Origin: Sandaracinaceae bacterium
GTDB taxonomy: Bacteria > Myxococcota_A > Polyangia > Polyangiales > Sandaracinaceae
DNA: 64,000 nt
Assembly: GCA_019637095.1 (NCBI GenBank)
Contig: JAHBWG010000015.1
Span: forward strand, 54,004 to 118,003
Direction of reading: 5' to 3'
The stretch's first letter is position 1. Each line of letters begins with the position of its first letter. Below, piece by piece: positions 9,801-16,741 of this stretch. The position numbers and the translations under genes are program-made. Below the pieces are notes generated by a model. It searched no databases. It was not told the origin of the DNA and saw only the letters and a list, made by a program, of their open reading frames with translations.

Positions 9801-10217
9801 CGCGCCGAGGCGCTCACCGAGCGCCGCGCGCTCTACCGCGAGCGACACCGCCGCTTCGGACGCGACGCCTACTTGCTCGAGGTCGCGCGCACCTCGCAGC
9901 AGCTCGCCGAGGTCGCCTACCGCCGCCGCGCGATGGCCGACGCGCGCCGCGCCATCGAGGAGGGCCTCGCCGCGTGGGACGCCTGGAGCGCCTCGACCGG
10001 CACCCCGTTCGAGGAGGTCTCGCTCGCGCTGATCCGCGCCGCCGCCGAGCTCCACCTCTACGGCGGCGTCCCGCGCCGCGCGTTCGCGTTCGACCTCCAC
10101 GCGCGCCTGCAGAACGCCCACCTCGCCCTGGCCGCCGCGCAACCCAGCGAGCGGTTCGCGCACGAGCGCTTCCTCTTCGGCGTGTACCTCACGTTGATGG
10201 ACCTGCCCGCGCGCTGA
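6798..10217 (+). CDS. exported PD40 beta-propeller plus TPR protein
   Basis: 1139 residues from TTG 6798. A signal peptide (LALTLALLGAGSHARA) leads to a TolB-like propeller (about residues 35-330) with repeated 'sPDG..v.y.s' blades: LTPDGSSVVFAG, VSPDGERVLYVS, VSPDGRWLAY. About 800 residues of TPR-like helical repeats follow (for example ALRHFTERDRLPFLEPASEL, HERAVELYRELIEAT). The likely role is protein-protein contact in the periplasm; no catalytic motif was seen. The start overlaps the stop of the preceding lipoprotein gene by 7 bases, so all three genes from 1939 are probably one transcript. The last 70 codons (10005-10217) are repeated, diverged, at 13724-13936 beyond the three-gene cassette. 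Confidence 0.85.
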   Translation: MLSSPPRALALTLALLGAGSHARADAGPVPSALLARRELTAGGYDHFQGQLTPDGSSVVFAGNADSTIEIFTQRIDRGLPRRLVDESADVHQPRVSPDGERVLYVSYREDAAGDACIVNRDGGGRRCVTGSDTATLHVFWFPDSRHVGVLTRRGIDGIHQLRRHRVDARGEGELLVERNMAAPAVSPDGRWLAYVPLEGAAAGARGALRRASRGLVLHPLDGGAPVAFEPNLPGTSALPAFGLDGAHLYFTQHLNDTNFDGALDGDDHGVLFRVPFATRDARPARPETYEQLTSGRTNCQYPAPARDRLVATCVRAGYLQIYAMPLTGLVPADWSDARLEAEIEASRDPWEQLFLLQRRVARARGGAQRAELYRRLVMGHLALREYDSAEAYLAPLARLAEAGSTLEGWVAVQREITDHRREEQRLRHGNLTEEFVDAQRARLGRLDALFSSEHGSVRRLARLAEAEIYLVLGDREAAHTMFDAIDVSEERDVSVLQAWAALAEGLLREENDRGGWGAVHRRLSLHPALSERDRLYHARAFVEALRAGRSAEQELPRLARARADAPDGSELALMLDLEVIFARVAAIGEDAALAELHRLRRAASSLPRHRAVAMAAIERAAHHDWGRVLDDIGRRWLEAVPSAHPERRYAEALFAEVMLERAYVELRRGGDARRHFLEITERTASLEAHVGYLEASLRAGVTRDALRAEYRQRFAEDDPVERFAEAYLTGRGLPEIDDADRHASEIERARALLRPVAEALPRSPEVHHLYAYLAHRHYHRTGDGEAARAAHHRYHLALDLAPYNPRQRANLLVELGLLQAALGNHRIALRHFTERDRLPFLEPASELSFRLARARSLFHVASYESARAEMARARVLVDEAPSLARYRPVVLDRAALYHHASGEHERAVELYRELIEATEGAALAVRMKARLGLGAAALGAGQLELAERTLVEVRAMLDADEPFRTEERERRAASHFDRDDYRPLVAGLLAETRRAAGDLAGRAEALTERRALYRERHRRFGRDAYLLEVARTSQQLAEVAYRRRAMADARRAIEEGLAAWDAWSASTGTPFEEVSLALIRAAAELHLYGGVPRRAFAFDLHARLQNAHLALAAAQPSERFAHERFLFGVYLTLMDLPAR
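10005..10217 (+). repeat. direct repeat, copy 1 (3' end of the propeller/TPR gene)
   Basis: This segment codes for the last 70 residues plus stop. A copy of exactly the same length lies at 13724-13936. The two translate to proteins identical at 60 of 70 positions by my count, with no indel, and both end in the same stop codon. Together they bracket the 10440-13647 cassette. Confidence 0.9.
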
Positions 10218-10382
10218 GCCGATTCACGGCGTGCTCTCCGCTCCCTCGTCCCCTCGCGCCGAGCTTGTCCTCCCCGCTCTTCGTGCGTGTCAGCGTCACG
10301 CGGCTCGCGCCACCCGAGCCACCGTCGGGCTCGGATTCCGCCAGCTTACCCGCCGACGCATGACCCGCACTGCGCAAGATGT

Positions 10383-10412
10383 GTGCTCGCCGCGACGAAG
10401 CGCAGCGAGCAC
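10383..10412 (+). promoter_or_regulatory. imperfect hairpin upstream of the HEPN-like gene
   Basis: GTGCTCGC-C-GCG, a 6-base loop, then CGC-A-GCGAGCAC: an 11-bp stem with a single mismatch. It is followed at once by the palindrome ACGATCGT (10411-10418) and then TATGCT (10424-10429). It ends 27 bases before ATG 10440 and could be an operator or a 5'-UTR structure for the three-gene cassette. Confidence 0.5.
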
Positions 10413-10439
10413 GATCGTTGCGGTATGCTCCCGCGCGCG

Positions 10440-10883
10440 ATGGACGCTCACCTCGGCCTCCTCTCCGCTGCGTTGCGGCACGTCCGCGACGCCGAGCACC
10501 TCACCGACCCCTCGCACCCTGGGGTCTCGCTCGACCAGGCCTACCACCTCGCCGGCTTCGGCCCCGAGTGCGCGCGCAAGGCCACGCTCTCAAGTCGGAT
10601 CTACGACAAGGCGATCGGCCACGGAGTCGGGCGCGCGAGCGATGTGGCGCTCGACGTCGCGCTGGCCCTCGACGCCCACGCGCACCGCTACGACCTGGTC
10701 GACTGGCGTGGGCGCTACCCGACGCTGGCGGCGTGGACCGAGCAGGCGCGGTACGAGGGGACCGGGACCTACGGCGCAGTAGCCGTGGAGCCCCTGCTGG
10801 AGGAAGCCCACCAGATCGTCGGCCGGATCGCCTTCGCCCTCTGGGCGGATGGCCGCGTCCGCGAGGAGTTCGAGTGGCGCTGA
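10440..10883 (+). CDS. HEPN-like small protein, first gene of the cassette
   Basis: 147 residues from ATG 10440 (ATG 10425 is an alternative). It is helical, and residues 34-50, AYHLAGFGPECARKATL, match the 'A.YLaG.a.EcalKa' pattern common in bacterial HEPN-domain proteins. A 'DW..RYP' stretch (88-93) fits the second helical pair. A canonical HEPN RNase motif (R-x4-6-H) is not clear; the nearest is SRIYDKAIGH, so it may be a non-catalytic partner or recognition subunit. Its stop overlaps the start of the ATPase gene by 10 bp. HEPN proteins often act in toxin-antitoxin or phage-defence settings. The protein's function is not established. Confidence 0.6.
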   Translation: MDAHLGLLSAALRHVRDAEHLTDPSHPGVSLDQAYHLAGFGPECARKATLSSRIYDKAIGHGVGRASDVALDVALALDAHAHRYDLVDWRGRYPTLAAWTEQARYEGTGTYGAVAVEPLLEEAHQIVGRIAFALWADGRVREEFEWR

Positions 10884-12190
10884 CCTTCGACGAGGTGCTC
10901 GAAGAGCTGCTCCGCACGTGCGAATCACGAGCCGATTTCGCGGGAGTCGCGCGCGCAACCGTCGTGCGCGACGTTCGCGGGCGTGTGCGCCTGGCGCTCG
11001 AGCTCGGGCAAGGGGCGAGGCTCGACGCCGACGCGCTCACGTCGGATCTCTCGCGGGCGTTGGGGTCCTGGTTCGTCCCTCCCGTGCTCGGCGACCGCTC
11101 GACCCCAGACTTCCGGCGAGTCCGCTCGCTCGTGTTCGAGCAGCACACGCCGTGGGCGGACGCGAGCTACCGCAATCTCGCTGGGGAGCGAACAAGGCCG
11201 CCGGACGGTCGATGGCACCGCCTCGAGCGGCGCCTCTCGAAGCTCGATTGGGTCGCGCCACGGAAGGCGCAGCTGCCCTGGAAGCTCCGCAGGACCATGC
11301 CCGCCGTCGTCACGTTCTACTCGTTCAAGGGCGGCGTGGGCCGGACGACGCTCGTCGCGTCGACCGCGCTCCAACTCGCGCGCGAGGCCAAGAACGTGGT
11401 CGTCGTCGACCTCGACGTCGAGGCGCCCGGCGTGAGCAGCCTCCTCGGCGCGGTCTCGGAGCGCGGTTTGCTCGACTTCCTCGTCGATCACGCGGCCGTG
11501 AACGCGACGTCGCTCGATGGCCTCCTCGCGCCGGCGACGGCCCTCGGGGACGAAGCGAGCCGCGTCTCGGTGATCGGCGCGGGTCGCCTCGACGCGGACT
11601 ACTTCGAGAAGCTGGCGCGCCTCGACTTCATCGGGGCGCAGCTCGGAGGGGACGACGCGTCCCCGGTGACACAGGCGCTCCGGCAGCTGCTCCTTGCGCT
11701 CGCGAACCGGGCGCCGCGTCCCGACTACATCCTGCTCGACTCGCGCGCAGGGCTGCACGACGTCGCCGGGCTCTCGCTCCACGACCTGGCGCACGTCGAC
11801 GTCCTCGTCGGGCGCGACTCGGACCAGGGCTACCGTGGGCTCGAGCTCACCGCGATGGCGCTCGGTCGCCGCCGGACACTGGACGACCTGCGCTGCGCCG
11901 TCGTGCAAACGATGGCGCCCGACGACCCCACCGCGGAGGAGTACAAGCGCATCACGGCAGAGTACCGCAAGCGAAGCTACGACGCGTTCGTCGAACACGT
12001 CTATGCGGACGACGACGATCTCCCCGAGATCGACGACGACGTCAGCGCGCACTACCCGACGGTCGTACGGTTCCAGCCCCGGCTGGTAAGCTTCACGACG
12101 CTGACCGTACGCCGCGAGGAGCTCTTGGGCGCGGACTTCGTCGCGGTGAAGGACCGCATCGCCGCGCTCTGCCAACCGGAGGATCCGTGA
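10874..12190 (+). CDS. KGGVGR-type MinD/ParA-like ATPase
   Basis: 438 residues from GTG 10874, with GAGGAG 5 bases upstream. The N-terminal 140 residues form a separate domain I cannot name (ATVVRDVRGRVRLALELG, ending with LERRLSKLDW). Then comes a SIMIBI-class P-loop domain: deviant Walker A FKGGVGRTT (151-159), a strand with VVVVDLDVEAPG (175-186) and YILLDSRAGLHDVAG (285-299), followed by a C-terminal helical part. The KGGVGR variant of the MinD/ParA KGGVGKT box marks a separate branch often found in conflict or signalling operons rather than in chromosome segregation. The start overlaps gene 1 and the stop overlaps gene 3 (GTGA), so translation is coupled. No ParB or parS-like element is nearby. 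Confidence 0.8.
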   Translation: MALTFDEVLEELLRTCESRADFAGVARATVVRDVRGRVRLALELGQGARLDADALTSDLSRALGSWFVPPVLGDRSTPDFRRVRSLVFEQHTPWADASYRNLAGERTRPPDGRWHRLERRLSKLDWVAPRKAQLPWKLRRTMPAVVTFYSFKGGVGRTTLVASTALQLAREAKNVVVVDLDVEAPGVSSLLGAVSERGLLDFLVDHAAVNATSLDGLLAPATALGDEASRVSVIGAGRLDADYFEKLARLDFIGAQLGGDDASPVTQALRQLLLALANRAPRPDYILLDSRAGLHDVAGLSLHDLAHVDVLVGRDSDQGYRGLELTAMALGRRRTLDDLRCAVVQTMAPDDPTAEEYKRITAEYRKRSYDAFVEHVYADDDDLPEIDDDVSAHYPTVVRFQPRLVSFTTLTVRREELLGADFVAVKDRIAALCQPEDP

Positions 12191-13647
12191 GCGGGACGGC
12201 GACGAAAAAGGCGGTCGACCGCCCCGCGCTGTTGGAGCACCTCGCGCGCTTGGCGACGGATGCGGATGCGGTCGAGGAGGCGCGGAGGGTCTTCCTCCCG
12301 CTGCCGAGCCACCGGCTCGCGCTGCGGCCCGAGATTGTGGTGATCGAGGGGCTCCGCGGCGCGGGCAAGACATCGCTCTTCCACGTGCTCAACGCCCTCG
12401 GTGACGAGGTCCCGACCTTCTTCGACGACCCCTCGGTCCCCGCGGCGCGGTGGGTCGATGCGTTCAGCGAGGCGCGCGGGCACCCGAGCCCCGCTGAGCT
12501 CGACGCGCTGGTGGCGGGGCTGGCTGCGTCCCACGACGCGAGGCTCCGAGCGTTCTGGGTCGTACATCTGCTCACTCGACTCGAGCAGGCGGGGGGCTTG
12601 GGGGCCCGGGTCCCCGAGCCGATCGCAGGTGCACGCGCCGCGCACCCGCACGATCTCGCCGCGTGGTTGCCGGTCGCCGAGAGGAACATAGGCGCGGCGA
12701 TCGCGGCGCTCGAGGCGCTCGACGACGCGCTCGAGCAGCAGCGGCGCTTCGTGTTCGCCTCCTACGATCACCTCGATCGGCTCGGCCTGCTCGCCGCCGA
12801 TCGCGCCACCCGCCAGCGCTTGGTACGCGCGCTCCTCGCGTTTTGGCTCTCGGCCTCGACGCGGCTGCGGCGCTTGCGCGCGAAAGTCTTCCTGCGCCCC
12901 GACCTGTTCGAGGAGGCCGAGCGGAGCTTCCCCGACGCCAGCAAGCTGCGACCCCGGGCGGTCTCGCTGGACTGGAGCGTCGAGCACCTGTACCGCCTCG
13001 CGGTCCGCCACCTCGCGAACCGTGGACCGCACGTCGAGACGATGCGCGATTGGCTCACGGCGAAGGCCCGCGTGGAGCTCGAGGAACACCGCGACTTCGG
13101 CGTCCTGCCCGGGCCGATGCCCGAAGCGCGGCAGCGCGCGCTCGCGACGGCGCTCGCGGGGGAGGTCATGGGCAAGGGCGCGCGCAAGGGTTACACACAC
13201 CGCTGGATTCCTGCGCGCCTGCGCGACGCGGGCGGTCGGATCGTTCCGCGCTCGTTCCTTCGCCTCCTCGGATACGCGGCCCAGCACGCGCAGCGCGACC
13301 CACCCGGGCAGGGGCCGCTGATGGAACCGACGTCGCTCGTCGGCGCGCTCGGGGACGCGTCGCGAGCCCGCGTGAACGAACTCCGCGAGGAGTACCCTCT
13401 GGTCGCGCGCCTCGAGCACCTGCGTGGCAACATCTTGTTGCTTGCGCGTCCTAAGGTCGTCGCAGCGCTCGAGCGCGGCCCGATCGGGGGCGACGACGGG
13501 CTCGGTCGGGATGGTGGCGCGGTCTTCGAGGAGCTGCAGCGGATCGGCGTCGTGGAGGTCCGCGACGACGGTCGCGTCGACGTGCCTGACCTCTACCGCT
13601 ACGGCTATGGCATCAAGCGCAAGGGCGGCGCGAAGGCGCCACGCTGA
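12187..13647 (+). CDS. P-loop NTPase of unknown family, third gene of the cassette
   Basis: 486 residues from GTG 12187, overlapping the previous stop as GTGA, with GGAGGA just ahead. Walker A is GLRGAGKTS (55-63) after the strand EIVVIE. A Walker-B-like FVFASYDHLDRL lies at about 188-199. The C-terminal half is helical and may be a winged-helix or effector part ending in a basic tail (KRKGGAKAPR). The arrangement recalls Sll1717-like or STAND-like P-loop proteins that sit beside KGGVGR ATPases, but no family is certain. Two P-loop proteins plus a HEPN-like protein in one coupled operon suggest a sensing and switching device. No nuclease motif was seen in this protein. Confidence 0.7.
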   Translation: MSGTATKKAVDRPALLEHLARLATDADAVEEARRVFLPLPSHRLALRPEIVVIEGLRGAGKTSLFHVLNALGDEVPTFFDDPSVPAARWVDAFSEARGHPSPAELDALVAGLAASHDARLRAFWVVHLLTRLEQAGGLGARVPEPIAGARAAHPHDLAAWLPVAERNIGAAIAALEALDDALEQQRRFVFASYDHLDRLGLLAADRATRQRLVRALLAFWLSASTRLRRLRAKVFLRPDLFEEAERSFPDASKLRPRAVSLDWSVEHLYRLAVRHLANRGPHVETMRDWLTAKARVELEEHRDFGVLPGPMPEARQRALATALAGEVMGKGARKGYTHRWIPARLRDAGGRIVPRSFLRLLGYAAQHAQRDPPGQGPLMEPTSLVGALGDASRARVNELREEYPLVARLEHLRGNILLLARPKVVAALERGPIGGDDGLGRDGGAVFEELQRIGVVEVRDDGRVDVPDLYRYGYGIKRKGGAKAPR

Positions 13648-13723
13648 GTCGGCTCGCTGTTCGGATCACACGACGTGCGTCGGTTCGTCGACGCCGCGCG
13701 CGCTGATGTGAGGAGGATTCGGC

Positions 13724-13936
13724 CCGTTCGAGGAGGTCCGCCTCGCGCTGATCCGCGCCGCCGCCGAGCTCCACCTCCACGGCGCCGTCCCCCGCCGCGC
13801 GTTCTCGTTCGATCTCCACGGGCGCCTGAGGAGCGCCCACCTCGCGCTGGCCGCCGCCCAGCCGAGCGAGCGGTACGCCGACGAGCGCTTCCTGTTCGGC
13901 GTCTACCTCACGCGCATGGACCTGCCCGCGCGCTGA
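13724..13936 (+). pseudogene. orphan copy of the 3' end of the propeller/TPR gene (direct repeat, copy 2)
   Basis: This segment reads PFEEVRLALIRAAAELHLHG through to MDLPAR and a stop, in line with the last 70 codons of the gene ending at 10217. It has no start codon or ribosome site and no homologous sequence upstream of CCGTTCGAGG. Third positions remain GC-rich and the frame is intact, so the copy is either young or was recently part of a full gene. Two explanations fit: a remnant of a tandem paralogue whose 5' part was replaced by the cassette, or a 3' end brought in with the cassette by recombination. Confidence 0.8.
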
Positions 13937-14008
13937 CCTGTTCCGCCCCATCGAGGGCCGAGCCGCGCAACGTCGCGCGCGTGCTCGGCGGCGGCGAGAC
14001 GCCAGCGG

Positions 14009-14257
14009 TCACGGGGCGAGCGTCGGGGGCGGCGGCGTGTGGATGAAATCGTGGAGCCGCTCCAGGCTGTACGTGCACGCGGCGGCGGCGTCGCCGTACA
14101 GGCCGCCGCCACACGCGCTCGTCTCTTCGCGCCAGCGTCGCTCGATCGTCGCGGCGTCGACCCCGAACAGGCGGGCGCAGGCGACGCGGATCAGGGTGCG
14201 GCGCGAGAACAGGGGGAACGGCTCTGGCCGCCGGTGGACGGGCGCACCCTCTTGCAC
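14009..14257 (-). CDS. uncharacterised small protein or gene remnant
   Basis: 82 residues from GTG 14257. The frame has consistently GC-rich third positions and a natural composition (LFSRRTLIRVACARLFGVD, then TIERRWREETSACGGG, then TYSLERLHDFIH), unlike the opposite strand in the same stretch. It carries three cysteines. No ribosome site is visible and the frame stays open upstream with poor-quality sequence to 14422, so the true N-terminus may be lost. Its 5' end overlaps that of the plus-strand gene at 14234. No family recognised. Confidence 0.4.
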   Translation of the reverse strand: MQEGAPVHRRPEPFPLFSRRTLIRVACARLFGVDAATIERRWREETSACGGGLYGDAAAACTYSLERLHDFIHTPPPPTLAP

Positions 14258-14881
14258 GAGCTGGCATGGCTGGACCTCGCGCCGCACCGCAGGCCGTCGG
14301 GCGACTGGTTCGCGGACCAGCGAGGGTGGCGCTGCCGCTCGGCGGCGGAAGCGGTGTTCGCGCACGTCGAAGACGGGCGCGGCGCGCTGATCGGCCACGC
14401 TCGCCGGCTCGCGGCCAACCAAGAGCGCCTGTCACGCGACCGCGTCGTCGTGCTCGCCGACACCGGCGACGGGCGCCACCGGCTCTGGGAGCTCATGCGG
14501 GTCGAGCCGACGCTCGAGGATCGACTGCGCGGGATCGCACCCGACGCGCCGCCCGAGACCGTGGCGCGGCTGCTTCGCGACGCGGCGGACCATCTGCTGC
14601 GCGCTCGGCGCACGTTCGAGGGCGAGCCTTCGCTGCCCTGCTCGCTCCGAACGGTCGGGGGCGACATGCACCGCTCGCCGGTCTTCGCGGACCTCGTGCC
14701 GGACGGACCGGCGCCGACCCGTCCGGAGGAGCGGCTCCTCGAAGAGGAGCTCGGGCCGATCGTGGACGAGCTCACGCGCGCGCGGCCGGACTTCGAGACG
14801 ATCCGGAGGAACCTCCTCCGCGCGGGCGAGGTGCGCCGGCAGAGCGTCGGGCTGCGGGTGCTGCTCCGGCTGTCCAGCTGA
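14234..14881 (+). CDS. uncharacterised protein, possibly 5'-truncated
   Basis: 215 residues if GTG 14234 is the start; no strong ribosome site precedes it. The sequence is plausible throughout: LLHELAWLDLAPHRRP, RLSRDRVVVLADTGDG, RHRLWELMRVEPTLEDRL, then a helical C-terminus, EERLLEEELGPIVDELT. I recognise no domain. The 'L.D...gr.RLW' pattern looks conserved, and a missing N-terminal domain is possible because the region just upstream is occupied by an opposing gene. The overlap of two 5' ends within 24 bp and the closeness of the 13724-13936 scar point to a recombination junction here. Confidence 0.5.
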   Translation: MDGRTLLHELAWLDLAPHRRPSGDWFADQRGWRCRSAAEAVFAHVEDGRGALIGHARRLAANQERLSRDRVVVLADTGDGRHRLWELMRVEPTLEDRLRGIAPDAPPETVARLLRDAADHLLRARRTFEGEPSLPCSLRTVGGDMHRSPVFADLVPDGPAPTRPEERLLEEELGPIVDELTRARPDFETIRRNLLRAGEVRRQSVGLRVLLRLSS

Positions 14882-14990
14882 CGCGCTCCTCCTCGCGCAC
14901 CGCGATCGCGTCGCGCGCGTTCCCTCGGGGATTCCCACGCTCGTTCACACGAGGCGCGCGCAGCCTGCTGCCACCACCAAGGAGGGAGCC

Positions 14991-15410
14991 ATGTCGCTGG
15001 ATCGAGATCTTCTCACCCGGAGCTTCGACCTCGTGCTCGAGCGCGCGCCGAACCTGACGGAGCGCTTCTACGAGATCCTGTTCGAGCGCTACCCGTCGCT
15101 GCGCCCGCTCTTCGGCGGTCGCGTCAAGCCCGCGCAGGCGCGGATGCTCCGCGAGGCGCTCGCCGCGGTGTTGGCCCACCTCGACGACGGCGCGTGGCTG
15201 ACCGAGACGCTCGGCGCGATGGGCGCTCGCCACGTGGGCTACGGCGTGACCGACGCGATGTACGCCCAGGTCGGCGACGCGCTGATCGCGGCGATGGCCG
15301 AGGCGGCCGGCGAGGACTGGAGCCCCGAGATCGAGGCGGCGTGGATCGCCGCCTACGGCGCGGTCGCGTCGCTCATGCAGGACGGCGCGCGCCGCGCCGT
15401 CGCCGCGTAG
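14991..15410 (+). CDS. single-domain haemoglobin-like globin
   Basis: 139 residues after a strong AGGAGG site. It has the 3/3 globin pattern of Vitreoscilla haemoglobin and the flavohaemoglobin heme domain: FYEILFERYPSLRPLF (Phe41 as CD1), a Gln in the E-helix region (about 49), proximal His81 in ARHVGYGV, and a C-terminal AWIAAYGAVASLM helix. No FAD or NAD domain follows, so it is a stand-alone globin. Roles known for such proteins are oxygen or NO binding and detoxification with a separate reductase. It has its own upstream gap of about 110 bp and is probably monocistronic. Confidence 0.9.
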   Translation: MSLDRDLLTRSFDLVLERAPNLTERFYEILFERYPSLRPLFGGRVKPAQARMLREALAAVLAHLDDGAWLTETLGAMGARHVGYGVTDAMYAQVGDALIAAMAEAAGEDWSPEIEAAWIAAYGAVASLMQDGARRAVAA

Positions 15411-15547
15411 CGGGCAGGTGGACGTGGCGCTGGCGCGCGCGAGCGCTCTGCCAGCTTCTTCCCGCGGCGGCTCACCAGGGCGGGACGCTCACGATGCGGC
15501 GCGACGTCCCCCGACCCGTCGCCGCGGCAGGGCCGTCGGCGCGGCGG

Positions 15548-15576
15548 TCCATCATCGGCCCATCAACCGTCCGTCT
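15548..15576 (+). promoter_or_regulatory. shared promoter-like motif, copy 1
   Basis: TCCATCATCGGCCCATCAAC, then three bases, then CCGTCT. The first 20 bases match 59695-59714 at 19 of 20 positions, and CCGTCT follows at the same distance in both. CCATCA occurs twice, 11 bp apart. Read as an ECF-type promoter, an upstream element ending in ATC is separated from CGTCT by 15 bp. It lies 75 bp before the start of the 15652 lipoprotein gene. Confidence 0.55.
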
Positions 15577-15637
15577 GGAGCGCGGCGCGCGGCGCGGGTA
15601 GAGGTGATGGTCGGCGTCCGCCGTGGGCGGCGACGCA

Positions 15638-15643
15638 GGAGGA
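15638..15643 (+). promoter_or_regulatory. ribosome-binding site deciding a GTG start
   Basis: AGGAGG lies 8 bases before GTG 15652. It favours that start over the upstream in-frame ATG 15607, which has no such site and would put extra arginine-rich residues before the signal peptide. Confidence 0.7.
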
Positions 15644-15651
15644 ACGGGCTC

Positions 15652-16713
15652 GTGCGCAATCACCCTTCGATCCGGCTGCGCCCTGGGCGCGGCGTCGCGT
15701 CCCGCTGGCTGTTCTTGCTCGCGCTCTCGGGGTGCGAGCCGAGCCTCGAGGACCGACTCCCCGACGAGCCCGAGCTGCAAACCCACGTCGTGGACCTCAC
15801 CCAGATCCACTTCGTCAGTCGCCTCGGCAGCCCAGGGGGCGGCGGCGATCTGAAGGAGCGCCACCACTTCTTCGCGCGCATGGACGTCCCGGACATCCAC
15901 GTCACCGCGCCCAGCGACGGCTACGTCGTCGAGGCTCGCTACCTGACGGCGCCCGCGCACATGAGCACCTACTTCGGCGTCGGCATCCGCGTGAGCGACA
16001 CCGTCACGGTCATGCTGGATCACCTCCACCTGCCGTCCGAGGCGATCGCGGGGATCCTGCCGCCGCTCGGCGAGGGCTTCTCGGCCTTCCAGCGGGTGGA
16101 TCCACCGCTGTTCGTGCGCGCGGGCGAGCGGATCGGTTCGATCATGCCCCCTGCGCCCGAGCACGCGTACGGCGCCGACGTGGTCACCCGCGACACGCGC
16201 CGACGCAACCGTTTCGCGAACCAGGCGCGCTTCGAGGGGGACCGGATGCACGCGGCCCGGCTGCACGCGATCTGCTTCGAGGAGGCGCTCCCGGAGCATC
16301 TGCGCCGCGAGATGGCGGGCCGCTACGGCGACGCGATGCCGATCCCGACCGCCGACTGCGGGACGATGGAGCGCGACGTGCCGGGCGCGCTCACCGGGCT
16401 GTGGTTCCTCGACGCCGAGCCCGACACCACGTACGGGGAGCGCTTCGCGATCGCGTCCGAGCTCTCGGGACTCGTGCGGCTCAACGTCTCCTTGCAGCTG
16501 CCCGCGGAGGCGTGGTTTCTCGAGGATCGCACCGATCCGGCCACGATCACGGCGGGAATGTCGCACTGCTACGTGGAGCCCGCCGGCGGGCGGCCCGAGG
16601 CGCGCTTCGCCTACTTCCGGATGGGAGCGAGCGGGTGGGACGTCGACGTCGCGTTCGGCGCGGGTGAGTGCCCGGCCAGCTTCCCGGCGACGTTCCGCAC
16701 CTACCACCGCTGA
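15652..16713 (+). CDS. lipoprotein with LytM/M23-like fold
   Basis: 353 residues from GTG 15652. The signal peptide ends in the lipobox ALSGC (Cys28). The middle has the order typical of M23/LytM metallopeptidase folds: VTAPSDGYVVEARY, then a strand-rich part, LDHLHLP (an HxH pair), and FVRAGERIGSIMPP, which matches the 'V..Gq.iG..G' element. I do not see a clear first zinc motif (HxxxD) or the final GPHLHF box, so it may be an inactive or binding-only relative. Five or so cysteines lie in the C-terminal half. It is preceded by the shared promoter motif at 15548-15576 and convergent with the Glt-like operon. Confidence 0.65.
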   Translation: MRNHPSIRLRPGRGVASRWLFLLALSGCEPSLEDRLPDEPELQTHVVDLTQIHFVSRLGSPGGGGDLKERHHFFARMDVPDIHVTAPSDGYVVEARYLTAPAHMSTYFGVGIRVSDTVTVMLDHLHLPSEAIAGILPPLGEGFSAFQRVDPPLFVRAGERIGSIMPPAPEHAYGADVVTRDTRRRNRFANQARFEGDRMHAARLHAICFEEALPEHLRREMAGRYGDAMPIPTADCGTMERDVPGALTGLWFLDAEPDTTYGERFAIASELSGLVRLNVSLQLPAEAWFLEDRTDPATITAGMSHCYVEPAGGRPEARFAYFRMGASGWDVDVAFGAGECPASFPATFRTYHR

Positions 16714-16741
16714 AGGTCAGTCGCGCGCTCCCGGAGGCGGC

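Noticed and set aside
10874..12190. KGGVGR ATPase as a chromosome or plasmid partition ParA
   Set aside because: No ParB-like gene or clustered parS-like repeats beside it. The Walker A is the KGGVGR variant, and the operon partners are a HEPN-like protein and another P-loop NTPase.
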